Source of the DNA: Paenibacillus sp. G2S3
GTDB lineage: Bacteria; Bacillota; Bacilli; Paenibacillales; Paenibacillaceae
Direction: 5' to 3'
Assembly (NCBI RefSeq): GCF_030123105.1
Contig: NZ_CP126095.1
Location: 4,402,001 to 4,466,000, forward strand
Length of the DNA stretch: 64,000 bases
This document shows positions 7,523 to 16,565 of the stretch, one piece after another (the first letter of the stretch is position 1; the number at the start of each line of letters is the position of its first letter). The notes beneath the pieces are model-generated. The model was not told the DNA's origin and did not search any database. It was given only the letters and a program-made list of their open reading frames with translations. Both the position numbers and the translations under genes were made by a program.

Positions 7523-9493
7523 TTAGTGTTTGATTGGCAAACTATAGTATCCAAAAGCAAGATCAAGTAATGCACTCGCTTCTTGGCGAAGCAAAGGTTT
7601 TTTAGAACGAAAATCGACAGATCCATCATCATTCACTTTTGCATCTGGGTCTACAATGCCTTGAGAGACTATTGCTGTGATCGCGTCAGCGGCCCACGAG
7701 TCTGTATCACCTTTAAGCGTAATTTCTGAAGCTTGCTTAGCTTGTTTTAGATTTTGGATCATAACGGCTGCAACTTGTCTTGTAATAACAGCATTACGAT
7801 CAAAACCAGGAATTCCTTGTTTCGTTAATTCTTTATTTCCCTCAATTAAATGAGGAAAGCCGTACCATCCATGGGCAAGAATTAAAGCATCCATAAACTC
7901 ACCTTGCGTCATGGTTCCCTGTGGTTCGAAATTGTTGCCAGATTTAGCACTTATCACATCCAGCGAATACAGATTGTCGATGTAAGATTTATAAGCGTTC
8001 TCCTTAGGTACATCTGCAAATGCTGGCTTCGTGTGAACCTTTCGAGCATCTGAAACAAAATCTGGGCTATTAGGATTCGTATAATAAAAGTATTCGATCT
8101 GATCTTTATGATCTTTTTTAAAGGCTAATTTGTTGCCGGATTCATCTTCGAACAATAGCGGATTAATCATTCGTAACGTATGTGTACCGCTTGTTCCAGT
8201 TTCCATAATTAGATTGCCATCTGCATAGGTGAAGTTCGATTTCAAGAAATAGAATCTGGTGTTCAAATAAGTTCCGGTATATTTACTAGCTTCTGATGCA
8301 GGCAATGGGAGGTACGTTGGCGTCTCTGGCGCTTTCTTTTCAGGGAAATAGTGATCCATTAAGGCTTCATAAATATCTAAGCTCATCATTGTGTCATTGT
8401 TATAGGACATGTAGAATGCCGTATTCTCCTCAGGCAATAATACGATCAGTGATTGATGACCAGGCATATTTCCACCTTTGAGAACCACATGATAGCCATT
8501 CATCAAATCATTACGATACCCTTCAAATCCTCCAACCGTCGTCATCGGAAGCGATTCATTCGCAAATACAGAGTAGGTTTGCATCATCTTCGTGGTTTCT
8601 TTACTAATGATTTGCTTCCCCTTCACGCTACCTTGTTGTTGAAAAAGAGTTAGATATTTAGCCATATCTTCTCCTGTGGAAAGAATACTGCCCTGTGGTC
8701 CATCGGTAGGAGCATGCCCAAAGGTTGGATGAGGATTACCATCTGGACCATAATGCGTGGCCATTCTAGCTAAAAGCTCTGGGGTAAATCGAGCACTAGT
8801 AGAGTTCATTCCTAACGGTTTGAACACATGGTTCTCCATATACTTATAAAACGGGGTACCACTTACGTTCTCAATCGCATAACCCGCAAGTAAAAAGGCA
8901 AAGTTATCGTACGTATAAGCTTCACCAGGTGTCCGAACGACGGTCGGCATATGCTCTGTCATAAACTTTTTCATGGGGATGTCTTGATCTACATATTCCG
9001 GTGCAACAAAGTTAGCTTTGTCCGGGTAATCAAAGCCCGTTGTGTAAGACAACATATTTCTTAAGGTTAATGGAGTTTCCGTTTCATTAGGTACTTTCAT
9101 CCCGCCAAGATACGCATTGATATCGTGATCAAGCTCCATCTTTCCTTGTTCCACTAGCTGCAGAGCCGCTAAAGCGGTAAATGTCTTCGATACGGATGCA
9201 ATCTGAAAGACAGTATTCTTATCGACAAGGGTTTTCTTTTCTTTGTCTGCATATCCGTACCCTTTATTCACGAGCACCTTTCCGTCTTTAACCACTACAA
9301 AGTTGGATCCGTTCACATTGTATTCCTTCATTTTCTGCGCAAATATAGGATCCGCAAAAGCCTCGATTTCTTTTCCCTTAAAAGATCCTTTCGAACTGGT
9401 TGCGTTAGTGGAGACTGGTGATGAACATGCTGTAAATACAGCTGTTGATAATAATAGTGCGATGACGCTAAGCTTGCGTGTCTTTTTCTTCAT
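7523..9493 (-). CDS. Beta-lactamase/penicillin-binding-like serine hydrolase with C-terminal SLH repeats
   Basis: Surface serine hydrolase of the class C beta-lactamase/DD-peptidase fold (family S12-like). Catalytic motifs are S100-V-S-K103 and Y195-D-N197. The N-terminus has a signal peptide ending in FTAC at Cys23, a plausible though imperfect lipobox. The catalytic domain covers about residues 45-375, followed by a beta-rich extension. About residues 490-650 resemble S-layer homology repeats, starting with FADVPKENAYKSYIDNLYSLDVI. SLH repeats bind pyruvylated wall polymer (family knowledge), so the enzyme probably sits in the wall and may act on peptides, esters or peptidoglycan. Combining a possible lipid anchor with SLH repeats is uncommon. 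A strong ribosome binding site and a downstream terminator make it a single-gene unit. Confidence 0.88.
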   Translation of the reverse strand: MKKKTRKLSVIALLLSTAVFTACSSPVSTNATSSKGSFKGKEIEAFADPIFAQKMKEYNVNGSNFVVVKDGKVLVNKGYGYADKEKKTLVDKNTVFQIASVSKTFTALAALQLVEQGKMELDHDINAYLGGMKVPNETETPLTLRNMLSYTTGFDYPDKANFVAPEYVDQDIPMKKFMTEHMPTVVRTPGEAYTYDNFAFLLAGYAIENVSGTPFYKYMENHVFKPLGMNSTSARFTPELLARMATHYGPDGNPHPTFGHAPTDGPQGSILSTGEDMAKYLTLFQQQGSVKGKQIISKETTKMMQTYSVFANESLPMTTVGGFEGYRNDLMNGYHVVLKGGNMPGHQSLIVLLPEENTAFYMSYNNDTMMSLDIYEALMDHYFPEKKAPETPTYLPLPASEASKYTGTYLNTRFYFLKSNFTYADGNLIMETGTSGTHTLRMINPLLFEDESGNKLAFKKDHKDQIEYFYYTNPNSPDFVSDARKVHTKPAFADVPKENAYKSYIDNLYSLDVISAKSGNNFEPQGTMTQGEFMDALILAHGWYGFPHLIEGNKELTKQGIPGFDRNAVITRQVAAVMIQNLKQAKQASEITLKGDTDSWAADAITAIVSQGIVDPDAKVNDDGSVDFRSKKPLLRQEASALLDLAFGYYSLPIKH

Positions 9494-9628
9494 AATCCAT
9501 TCTCCTCTTTAGGGTTAGTTGTGAATAGTGAACCTGTTCTGAGTATCACAAACGGATTGTCATTCTAGCTAGAAACGTTCTGTCACCCATTAGCTTTGTT
9601 ACATGTCATATGACATAACGGGTTAATC

Positions 9629-9662
9629 AAAAAAAAGACACCAACAAGGAGTTAGTGTCTTT
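9629..9662 (-). terminator. Intrinsic terminator after the PH-like membrane protein
   Basis: Minus strand: AAAGACACTAAC pairs with a GTTGGTGTCTTT arm, followed by a run of T. It lies 27 bases beyond the stop at 9689. Confidence 0.8.
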
Positions 9663-9688
9663 CATTTCACATATTAGTTTAGAGGAGC

Positions 9689-10174
9689 TTAGAGCCATCT
9701 CGAAAAACTTTTATGAGATACATTGATTTGATTTCGTTCAGCCCAAGCCTTTAACTGTTTCATCACTTCATCTTCATCTTTTTGTGCAAGAAAGTTAAAA
9801 CATAATTTATAAGGAACAAATTTATTCACTTTAGGTCTTATTCCAACTACAGGACTAAAATATCCTTTTATATAAATATCATTAATCCGCTCTGCCTCTA
9901 TTTTTTGATCTTCTATGAAGATAGCATTCGGATGAATCTGAATTTCAATAACTCTTCTGATCGTAAATATTCTGTAGATTAAAACACTTGCGACAATCAG
10001 ACAAATAATAGCTTCGCCATAAAGCAAACAAGAAAGCACTAAATCGTCGCTAGCTGTATAGCGATGGTTCAGGTTATAAATTTGAAATAATTGAATACCC
10101 AATAGCACACTTATACTTACCAGCAGCGGTATTAACGACGGACGCCTCACTCTATAAACCCCTGTATTATCCAT
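9689..10174 (-). CDS. Small two-helix membrane protein, PH-like, unknown function
   Basis: 161 residues. Two hydrophobic segments are visible (about residues 12-30 and 45-67), followed by a soluble C-terminal domain of beta strands and one terminal helix ending HKSFSRWL. This layout (two membrane helices, then a YdbT/PH-like strand region with IEIQIHPNAIFIEDQKIEAERINDIYIKG) resembles small bacterial PH-domain proteins, but I cannot name a family with certainty. It follows the ECF sigma/anti-sigma pair on the same strand and could be part of that unit. Confidence 0.7.
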   Translation of the reverse strand: MDNTGVYRVRRPSLIPLLVSISVLLGIQLFQIYNLNHRYTASDDLVLSCLLYGEAIICLIVASVLIYRIFTIRRVIEIQIHPNAIFIEDQKIEAERINDIYIKGYFSPVVGIRPKVNKFVPYKLCFNFLAQKDEDEVMKQLKAWAERNQINVSHKSFSRWL

Positions 10175-10242
10175 GTGCCCCTCCTTTTCTCACGTCCATA
10201 TAGATTACCATATGTTATAAAAAATGGATATTGCATTTCTAT

Positions 10243-11541
10243 TCACTTCACTGGAATCTCAATCACTTTATTGTATGCCTTCAAATAGTGCATTCCTTCT
10301 ATAAGTAGTGACTCAGGTTCCGTTTGTGTATCAAATAATAAGGTGCGTTCCTTCATTAGTTTACCGTCCACTTGCTTTGTCTCTTTTTGATTGATCGTTG
10401 TTTTTAAAGATGTACTCTCGTTGTTCGTTTCTATAAAAACACCATCCAGCATTACATCATCATCCGTAGCAATCGTTATTTCGATGCCTTGAGAGGTTTT
10501 GGCTACATCCTTTAACCATAATTCTTTGTCGCCCAGCATAAATGGCTCATCACTAATGGAAGTCAGGGGATACTTTCCCTCCAGTTTCTGATATCCAGCG
10601 AACTCTTTAACGACTAATTGCATGGAATGTAGCTCGATCGGCAATGTGTCAAAGCGAATATCAAATGTGCTCCCACTTAGTGAGGTTTGATTACCACTAC
10701 CCAAGATCTCTACAGGCGTTCCATCGACAATTAATTGTATCCCATGTAATCCAAGCTTCACTCGATCAAAATCATCGACATCCAGCTTCCCTTTTATTAC
10801 AGTCATTGTTGGTGTAGCTGTGATCGATTTAAAGGTAATCGTACCTTTGTCGACTTTAACCTTTTTGTTGATCGATTGTTTAATCTGAGTTTGCATAGCC
10901 TCATTAGGGTTATAAGGGAACGTAACTGTTCCTTCGCTCATCTGACCATTCTCTTCTAGCTGCTGCCAAAAGTGTAATGTTAGTTTTTTTGAAAATGGAT
11001 TTACGCTGTCAAACGACATCTGTCCTTTAATCTCCGTATGCTCTTCATTGATTAATGCTGTCCCACTTACTACATTAGAATCCGTTAAAAAACCGCTTAT
11101 TTTAGAGGGTCTAAAAGCATCTGCAGACATATCCTCTAATCCATTTGGGTTAGTTAAGGTGTAATACATAATGAATTGATTGGCGTCCGCCATAAGTCCG
11201 TTAATGGTAAGTGTTGTTCCGTCTAGTAACGAAGTATTCTTGTTGATGCTTTGTCCCATACCTTTTTCATTTAGCTGTTGTAAAGTTGTGCCATTAAGCA
11301 ATTCATCAAAGCCAAAAAGCTGTTTGCCATAATAAGCAAAAGCATTGTAGTTTTGTCCAGAGATCACTGTCACCAATAAAACAACCACCGCAACCTTCCA
11401 TATCGGTGCTATTCTTTTCGTTCTTTTTGCGGGAGCCGAATTCAAAGCCTTTCTTAATCTCATTTCTAATTCTTCAGGTGCGGTAATGGACGCTATGCGT
11501 GTCTTCTCCTCAGCTAACCGTTGCTCGACGTTATTGTTCAT
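10243..11541 (-). CDS. Anti-sigma factor-like membrane protein, DUF4179 type
   Basis: The N-terminal cytoplasmic segment (about 45 residues) is followed by one transmembrane helix (IWKVAVVVLLVTVISG). A large extracellular beta-rich part matches the DUF4179/DUF5643 architecture of Bacillota anti-sigma factors. It overlaps the end of the ECF sigma gene, so the two are translationally coupled; the likely role is to hold that sigma factor inactive until an envelope signal arrives. The frame opens with GTG-ATG-TTG-ATG. The ATG at 11541, 7 bases after AGAGGTG, has the best spacing. The signal is unknown. Confidence 0.85.
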   Translation of the reverse strand: MNNNVEQRLAEEKTRIASITAPEELEMRLRKALNSAPAKRTKRIAPIWKVAVVVLLVTVISGQNYNAFAYYGKQLFGFDELLNGTTLQQLNEKGMGQSINKNTSLLDGTTLTINGLMADANQFIMYYTLTNPNGLEDMSADAFRPSKISGFLTDSNVVSGTALINEEHTEIKGQMSFDSVNPFSKKLTLHFWQQLEENGQMSEGTVTFPYNPNEAMQTQIKQSINKKVKVDKGTITFKSITATPTMTVIKGKLDVDDFDRVKLGLHGIQLIVDGTPVEILGSGNQTSLSGSTFDIRFDTLPIELHSMQLVVKEFAGYQKLEGKYPLTSISDEPFMLGDKELWLKDVAKTSQGIEITIATDDDVMLDGVFIETNNESTSLKTTINQKETKQVDGKLMKERTLLFDTQTEPESLLIEGMHYLKAYNKVIEIPVK

Positions 11542-12082
11542 CAACATCACCTCTGTACTGATTTTTTAGCGTTTGTAATCCATGGTAAATTCTTGATTTA
11601 ACTGTTCCTATCGAAACCTTCGTAATGTCAGCTATCGTTTGATAATCGAGATCATGAAAATACTTTAATTGAATCGCTTCTCTCTGATGCTCATTTACTT
11701 GTAACAGCAAGGTCTCGATATCCATTTGTTGCTCACTTCTGCGAAAAGGATCACTACTACTCACTACTTGACCTATTTCCCTATCGTCAACTTTACTCCA
11801 ATCCTCTAACAGCACCAGCTTGCCGCGCTTATGAAGTAGTTGTTTACAACCATTCACCAAAATCGTCTTACTCCAGCTATAAAAAGCTTCCTCTTTCTTT
11901 AGCTGACCGATCTTTTCATAAAGCGTGACGATCATTTCTTCCATGGCATCCATTGCATCATGCGCATTCCCCATATAGCTGAACGCTAGCCTATAATAAA
12001 CGTCTTTTTCAGACATGATTAAGTGGAGCAATGCTTCTTTATTCCCCTTTTTGGCTTTTTTCACCCAACGAGCAACATCCAT
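11531..12082 (-). CDS. ECF-type RNA polymerase sigma factor
   Basis: Small sigma-70 family factor of about 183 residues with region 2 (YYRLAFSYMGNAHDAMDAMEEMIVTLYEKI) and a region 4 HTH (HREAIQLKYFHDLDYQTIADITKVSIGTVKSRIYHGLQTLK-type). The ATG at 12082 follows GGGGAGAGAGGTG; the ATG at 12139 would add 19 residues without a ribosome binding site. It is coupled to the DUF4179 anti-sigma gene. It is divergent from the ltaS-like gene at 12290, so that gene is a candidate target, but I could not find a convincing ECF promoter in the gap. Confidence 0.92.
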   Translation of the reverse strand: MDVARWVKKAKKGNKEALLHLIMSEKDVYYRLAFSYMGNAHDAMDAMEEMIVTLYEKIGQLKKEEAFYSWSKTILVNGCKQLLHKRGKLVLLEDWSKVDDREIGQVVSSSDPFRRSEQQMDIETLLLQVNEHQREAIQLKYFHDLDYQTIADITKVSIGTVKSRIYHGLQTLKNQYRGDVDEQ

Positions 12083-12289
12083 GCCTTCACCTCTCTCCCC
12101 TATAAGAGTTAGGAGTAACTTAAAAAGTTCATTTCCCATAAAAATAATTTTTTATATACTCTGTATGATTTCATTCACCTAAATGTAATATTAAGGAAAA
12201 CAAGTCTCTTCTATACCCCAATCTAGTTGATTTTAAACACTTCAAGTAATAGAATGAACTAATCTAAAAGAAAAGGATGGGCATAAGAG

Positions 12290-14158
12290 ATGCCGTTTAA
12301 AGAACCTCGTACCCTCAGTAAAAGATCCCTATTATTTTTCTCTCTCATTATGCTAGTAAAAAGTTATTTTGCTTGGTATTTTCTATTTGAAGATGGGCCT
12401 ACATGGACCACATGGCTTAAAGAAATTCCTTTTATACTTCTAGTCTTTTGCTTGATTGAATGGTTCGCAACGAAACGAAAAATTGCCATCTACATGCTGG
12501 TCAATGTGTTGATTACTACACTATTTTTCTCACTCATTGTATATCATAATCATTTTGGCATCATTGCTACTTCGCAAGTATTAGATCAGGTCAAACAAGT
12601 AGGAGCCGTTAAGAAAAGTATTTTTTCGGTCCTTCGTCCGCAATATATGCTTATTTTCGTGGATATCATTGTCATTGGTTTGATCATGTTTAGAAAACAA
12701 AAGGCACTTAACTGGAAAAAAGCCATGTCGCGTAAAAGTAACCGGAAAGCGGTTGCGATCTTGTTCTGTATTTCCATCGTCATTTGCGCAATGAATATTT
12801 TTCCAAACCGAGCCAGTATGAACGAAACTGTAAAAGCCGAGCAAATGGGCATTCTCAATTATGAAGCTTACTCTCTGCTAGCCAATCAAGAGGAAGAACA
12901 AATTGATGTCTCTGAGATTACACAAGCAGCGATTAACAAGACCAAAGGAATTCAAGTAACCTCAAATCCTGTTCAATTTGGAGCGGCCAAAGGAAAGAAC
13001 CTGATCATTCTTCAGATGGAGTCTTTCCAGAACTTCTTAATCAACCTTAAGATTGATGGAATAGAAATCACACCGAATATGAACAAGCTTGCGGCTAGCA
13101 GTTACTACTTTCCGCGTTTCTACCAGCAGGTTGGACAAGGAAATACTTCTGACGCCGAATTCATTGTAAATACTTCTTTCTATGTTCCACCTGATGGTCC
13201 AGCCACTCAAATGTATGCGCCTAAAGAACTTCCAAGCCTACCTAAGCTACTTCAAGCGCAAGGTTATGATACGGCAACATTCCATACGAATGAAGTCGAC
13301 TTTTGGAACCGTGGCGAGCTTTATACTGCCTTAGGATTTAATCGATATTACGATAAGGAATATTATGGTGAAGAGGACACGGTATTTTACGGAGCTTCTG
13401 ATGAAGTATTGTATGAGAAAACAGCTGCAGAGCTAGCAAGGATGGATCAGAAGGATCAGCCTTTCTACTCCCACGTAATTTCGATGTCAGCGCATAATCC
13501 ATTCTCGATCCCTGAGGATAAATACAAAATGAACCTTCCAGAACGATTTGAAGGAACGTTAGTCGGAGATTATATTCGTGCTCAGAATTATGCTGACTAC
13601 GCACTTGGACTTTTTATTGATGAGCTCAAACAAAATGGGGTATGGGATAACAGCCTGATTGCATTGTACGGAGATCACCGTGGACTTCCGATCTTCTCTC
13701 TGAAAGAGGATGATCACGTCTTATTACAGGAGATCCTTGGTCATGAATATACGGAACGTGAATTGATTAATATTCCATTGATCCTATCAGCGACGGGAAT
13801 TACAACGCCAAGTGTAAAAGAACAGCTAGGCGGACAAGTGGATATTTTACCGACTGTATCTAATTTATTGGGTGTATCTCTTGCAGATCATATTCATTTC
13901 GGACAAGATTTATTGAATCAATCAACTTATAACCTACTTCCTCAGCGCTATTATTTGCCAACAGGATCGTTCGTAAATAATGAAGAGCTCTTCCTATCTG
14001 GCAGTGGCTTCGAGGATGGTCAGCATTATACCTTATCTGGCGATGGCAACCACACGCAACAAACGACCGAGGATGAGTTCGATCGTGCTTTAGAGCTTCT
14101 CCATCTATCAGATAGTTATGTAACACAGTTACCAGATAGAGTAATTGAGGAAAAATAA
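12290..14158 (+). CDS. LtaS-family lipoteichoic acid synthase / phosphoglycerol transferase
   Basis: Membrane enzyme that polymerises or primes glycerol-phosphate chains of lipoteichoic acid from phosphatidylglycerol. Five hydrophobic segments lie in the first 180 residues, then an extracellular sulfatase-like domain. Motifs seen: ILQMESFQ with the metal-binding Glu near residue 244, GNTSDAEF with the likely catalytic Thr near residue 286, and YGDHRG near residue 460. At 622 residues it is normal for LtaS, YfnI or YqgS types, which cannot be told apart here. AAAAGGATGGG precedes the ATG, and a terminator follows. It is transcribed divergently from the ECF sigma gene. Confidence 0.92.
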   Translation: MPFKEPRTLSKRSLLFFSLIMLVKSYFAWYFLFEDGPTWTTWLKEIPFILLVFCLIEWFATKRKIAIYMLVNVLITTLFFSLIVYHNHFGIIATSQVLDQVKQVGAVKKSIFSVLRPQYMLIFVDIIVIGLIMFRKQKALNWKKAMSRKSNRKAVAILFCISIVICAMNIFPNRASMNETVKAEQMGILNYEAYSLLANQEEEQIDVSEITQAAINKTKGIQVTSNPVQFGAAKGKNLIILQMESFQNFLINLKIDGIEITPNMNKLAASSYYFPRFYQQVGQGNTSDAEFIVNTSFYVPPDGPATQMYAPKELPSLPKLLQAQGYDTATFHTNEVDFWNRGELYTALGFNRYYDKEYYGEEDTVFYGASDEVLYEKTAAELARMDQKDQPFYSHVISMSAHNPFSIPEDKYKMNLPERFEGTLVGDYIRAQNYADYALGLFIDELKQNGVWDNSLIALYGDHRGLPIFSLKEDDHVLLQEILGHEYTERELINIPLILSATGITTPSVKEQLGGQVDILPTVSNLLGVSLADHIHFGQDLLNQSTYNLLPQRYYLPTGSFVNNEELFLSGSGFEDGQHYTLSGDGNHTQQTTEDEFDRALELLHLSDSYVTQLPDRVIEEK

Positions 14159-14170
14159 GCTTATATACCA

Positions 14171-14210
14171 AAAACACTGCACTCACCAAATTGATGAATG
14201 CAGTGTTTTT
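14171..14210 (+). terminator. Intrinsic terminator after the ltaS-like gene
   Basis: Perfect stem AAAACACTGCA / TGCAGTGTTTT followed by TTT. It starts 13 bases after the stop and may also serve the convergent gene at 14298. Confidence 0.85.
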
Positions 14211-14297
14211 CTGTAGCCATTTACTTATTCTTATACGACCAGCTTAAGAGGGACGTCAATCAGTTTCGAAGTTGCTGCCAACGCCCAGCTATTTTTG

Positions 14298-14693
14298 CTA
14301 ATAAACTAGTTCACAATCATGGTGTTCCCAAACATCAAATAAATTACCATCTAGATCCTCAAAAACAAAAAACTTTCCATACTCACCTTCATCACTAACA
14401 TTCCCGACTTTTACATCTTCTGATTTCAATTGACCGTGAAGAGATAACACATCATTTGTAAAAAAAGTGATCACCCATCTTTTCTTACCTTTCACCTCAA
14501 ACACAGCTCTCGAATCATCATCACTTTGTGTTAAACATAATATCGGTCTATTATTCCTGAATAAGCTTAAATTCCCTTCTCTTCGATCCCTAACATTAAA
14601 ACCAAAATGCTTCACAAACCAAGCAGCAGATTTCTCTAAATCTTTAACTGGAATTATATTGTAAGCAATACCTAAGATTCTTCCGACCTCCAT
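14298..14693 (-). CDS. Glyoxalase/bleomycin-resistance (VOC) family protein
   Basis: 131-residue single VOC module with the beta-alpha-beta-beta-beta pattern: IAYNIIPVKDLEKSAAWFVKHFGF at the start and GKFFVFEDLDGNLFDVWEHHD at the end, where the Glu/His ligands normally sit. Substrate unknown; VOC proteins of this size include glyoxalases, fosfomycin-type resistance proteins and bleomycin-binding proteins. AAGGAGGTAACTG precedes the ATG. It lies 42 bases after the DinB gene on the same strand, probably co-transcribed. Confidence 0.88.
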   Translation of the reverse strand: MEVGRILGIAYNIIPVKDLEKSAAWFVKHFGFNVRDRREGNLSLFRNNRPILCLTQSDDDSRAVFEVKGKKRWVITFFTNDVLSLHGQLKSEDVKVGNVSDEGEYGKFFVFEDLDGNLFDVWEHHDCELVY

Positions 14694-14735
14694 CAGTTAC
14701 CTCCTTGGCTTTAGACTTTCGGCTTTTAAAGATCT

Positions 14736-15212
14736 CTAAAGACTTTTATCTGCAAATCGATTTAATAGTTTTATTGTATTGAAGTGCATCCCTTCATGGT
14801 AAAGCGTGAAATTTATGAATTCCCCGATTGTATTTAAGGTTAATCCACTACCGGTTGTAAGAGGAGTTACTTGTTCACTTAAGCGATTGTGCATAGCCTC
14901 CTGAATACGTTTTGGTTGCTTCATAAGCATCTCAATTAACACTTCAAGTGTTGGTGGCTTCTCGCTCCACTCTGCAGGTTTAGTACCCTTCGCAAATAAT
15001 CGTTCAAAGCTTTCCGGCAAATGCATAAGCTCCCTAGCGGAATGAAAAGCAAACTTCTCTTGCACCAAATAAATATGTCCCAAGTTCCATCTGATGTTGT
15101 TATTGAAACCTTCTGGAATGATATCTAGAGCTTCCTCGGTCAGTCCCGCAACTGTACGAACAGTAACACTACGCACAAATTCAATTTGTTTGAACACGAT
15201 TTGATCCATCAT
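14736..15212 (-). CDS. DinB-family metal-binding four-helix protein
   Basis: 158-residue DinB/YfiT-like protein. Metal-ligand positions are seen in NLGHIYLVQEKFAFH and in the C-terminal HEGMHFNTI. Some members are bacillithiol or mycothiol transferases acting in detoxification (family knowledge); the substrate here is unknown. The second ATG (15209) is equally possible as start. It is followed by a VOC-family gene, an arrangement common in Bacillota. Confidence 0.88.
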   Translation of the reverse strand: MMDQIVFKQIEFVRSVTVRTVAGLTEEALDIIPEGFNNNIRWNLGHIYLVQEKFAFHSARELMHLPESFERLFAKGTKPAEWSEKPPTLEVLIEMLMKQPKRIQEAMHNRLSEQVTPLTTGSGLTLNTIGEFINFTLYHEGMHFNTIKLLNRFADKSL

Positions 15213-15395
15213 GATCCCTCCTCATTTTTATCCATAGTTTACCATGCATGAAAACCGAATCCCAGCAGTTAGTACGAATTGTAAAATATCCCTTTACAAA
15301 AGAAAACGAATGGTTTATTTTAACATTAAGTAATTATTAAATATTAGTCGTATTATCCCAACATTTAAATATTACATCAAGAAATAACGGAGGTT

Positions 15396-16523
15396 ATGAT
15401 GGAAGATAACATGAAGGATACCTTACTATCGAACATTAAATTTGCATACAACGAAGCTTTGGAATTCATTGTTTCTATGGGAATGATTGCTTGTGAAGAG
15501 CAGATGCTTAAGGCGGCAGAGGATTACAAGCTTGAAATGGACCCACAAGCGTTGTCTTATCATAAAGATGCACGAGCACGGTTGTCACCTCACTCCTACC
15601 GAGAACTTCAGTTTTTTTTCCAGTACAACTTTTTTCATAAAGCACTCGATTTTGCTTTCTATGAATCCATTTGCACCTGTCCAGAACCACAAACAGCTGA
15701 AGCATGGATTAAACGACTGGAAAAAAGTCCTGCAGACAAGGTAGTCGCTGAAATGGTTTATGGTGTGTATTACGATAAATTAGATGAGCTGCTGGAAGGA
15801 AACGATTGGGAAATCGTCAAGAAGGATACCCACTTAATGGCTGAGCTTGTGGCAAGAACAAAACCGCAGCTGGATGTGATTGAAGCGCAGGGGCCATTGC
15901 TAGAGTGTCTTGCTTATCCCGAAGAAACCAAGCTACGTTATATGCAGCTCTTAAACCAGTTCTACAAGGATGTCTTTTCACTTTGGAAAGAGGAGTTAAG
16001 AAGGGAGTCTGAACAAGCCTCTCAGCGTTATGAAGGTCTGTTCCTAGCTAATCCTGAAAGATTCATTCGTGATATTAACAAAAATGAACCTGCAATTTAT
16101 GATGTTCCCACAACTTTTCATGTCAGCTTCTTCTCGCAAGTTGGGAATCATGTTCTCTCCTTATACGCAGGAGGTTCTCGTATCGCTTGGGTTATATTCG
16201 GTATTTTTAATGATCATGTATTCGGGCCTGCTGCTGATCGAGAGAAAACTGAACTTTTTTTAAAAGCATTCTCAGATAAACGACGATTAGACTTCTTACT
16301 GCTCTTAAGGAATCGCCCTCACTATGGACAAGAAATTGCATCAGCACTTGGCATAACGCCCGCGGCAGTAACTTATCATGCCAACTTCCTGTTCTTTTTA
16401 GACCTTATCGAATTAAAACGAACGGATCATCGATTATATTACCATCTTCAGATGGATAAATTGAGAGAATTACTTGCCGTCACCACAAAAGTCATGCTCG
16501 ATGAGGAACCTCCCATCTTTTAA
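15396..16523 (+). CDS. Transcriptional regulator with C-terminal ArsR-type winged helix
   Basis: The 375-residue protein has about 290 residues without a family I can name. It ends in an ArsR-like winged HTH: KRRLDFLLLLRNRPHYGQEIASALGITPAAVTYHANFLFFLDLIEL. It lies directly upstream of two ABC exporter half-genes on the same strand, so it probably senses a compound exported by them and controls their expression (inference). AACGGAGGT precedes the start; the adjacent ATG at 15399 is an alternative. The large N-terminal part is much longer than in classical ArsR proteins (about 100 residues). Confidence 0.85.
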   Translation: MMEDNMKDTLLSNIKFAYNEALEFIVSMGMIACEEQMLKAAEDYKLEMDPQALSYHKDARARLSPHSYRELQFFFQYNFFHKALDFAFYESICTCPEPQTAEAWIKRLEKSPADKVVAEMVYGVYYDKLDELLEGNDWEIVKKDTHLMAELVARTKPQLDVIEAQGPLLECLAYPEETKLRYMQLLNQFYKDVFSLWKEELRRESEQASQRYEGLFLANPERFIRDINKNEPAIYDVPTTFHVSFFSQVGNHVLSLYAGGSRIAWVIFGIFNDHVFGPAADREKTELFLKAFSDKRRLDFLLLLRNRPHYGQEIASALGITPAAVTYHANFLFFLDLIELKRTDHRLYYHLQMDKLRELLAVTTKVMLDEEPPIF

Positions 16524-16565
16524 GTGAACCGCAGAAAATTCAAAAAATTGTGGGGAGGGTCTACA

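Noticed and set aside
12083..12289. ECF-type autoregulatory promoter between the sigma factor and ltaS-like genes
   Set aside because: A TGAAAT element exists, but no matching -10 element at proper distance could be found.
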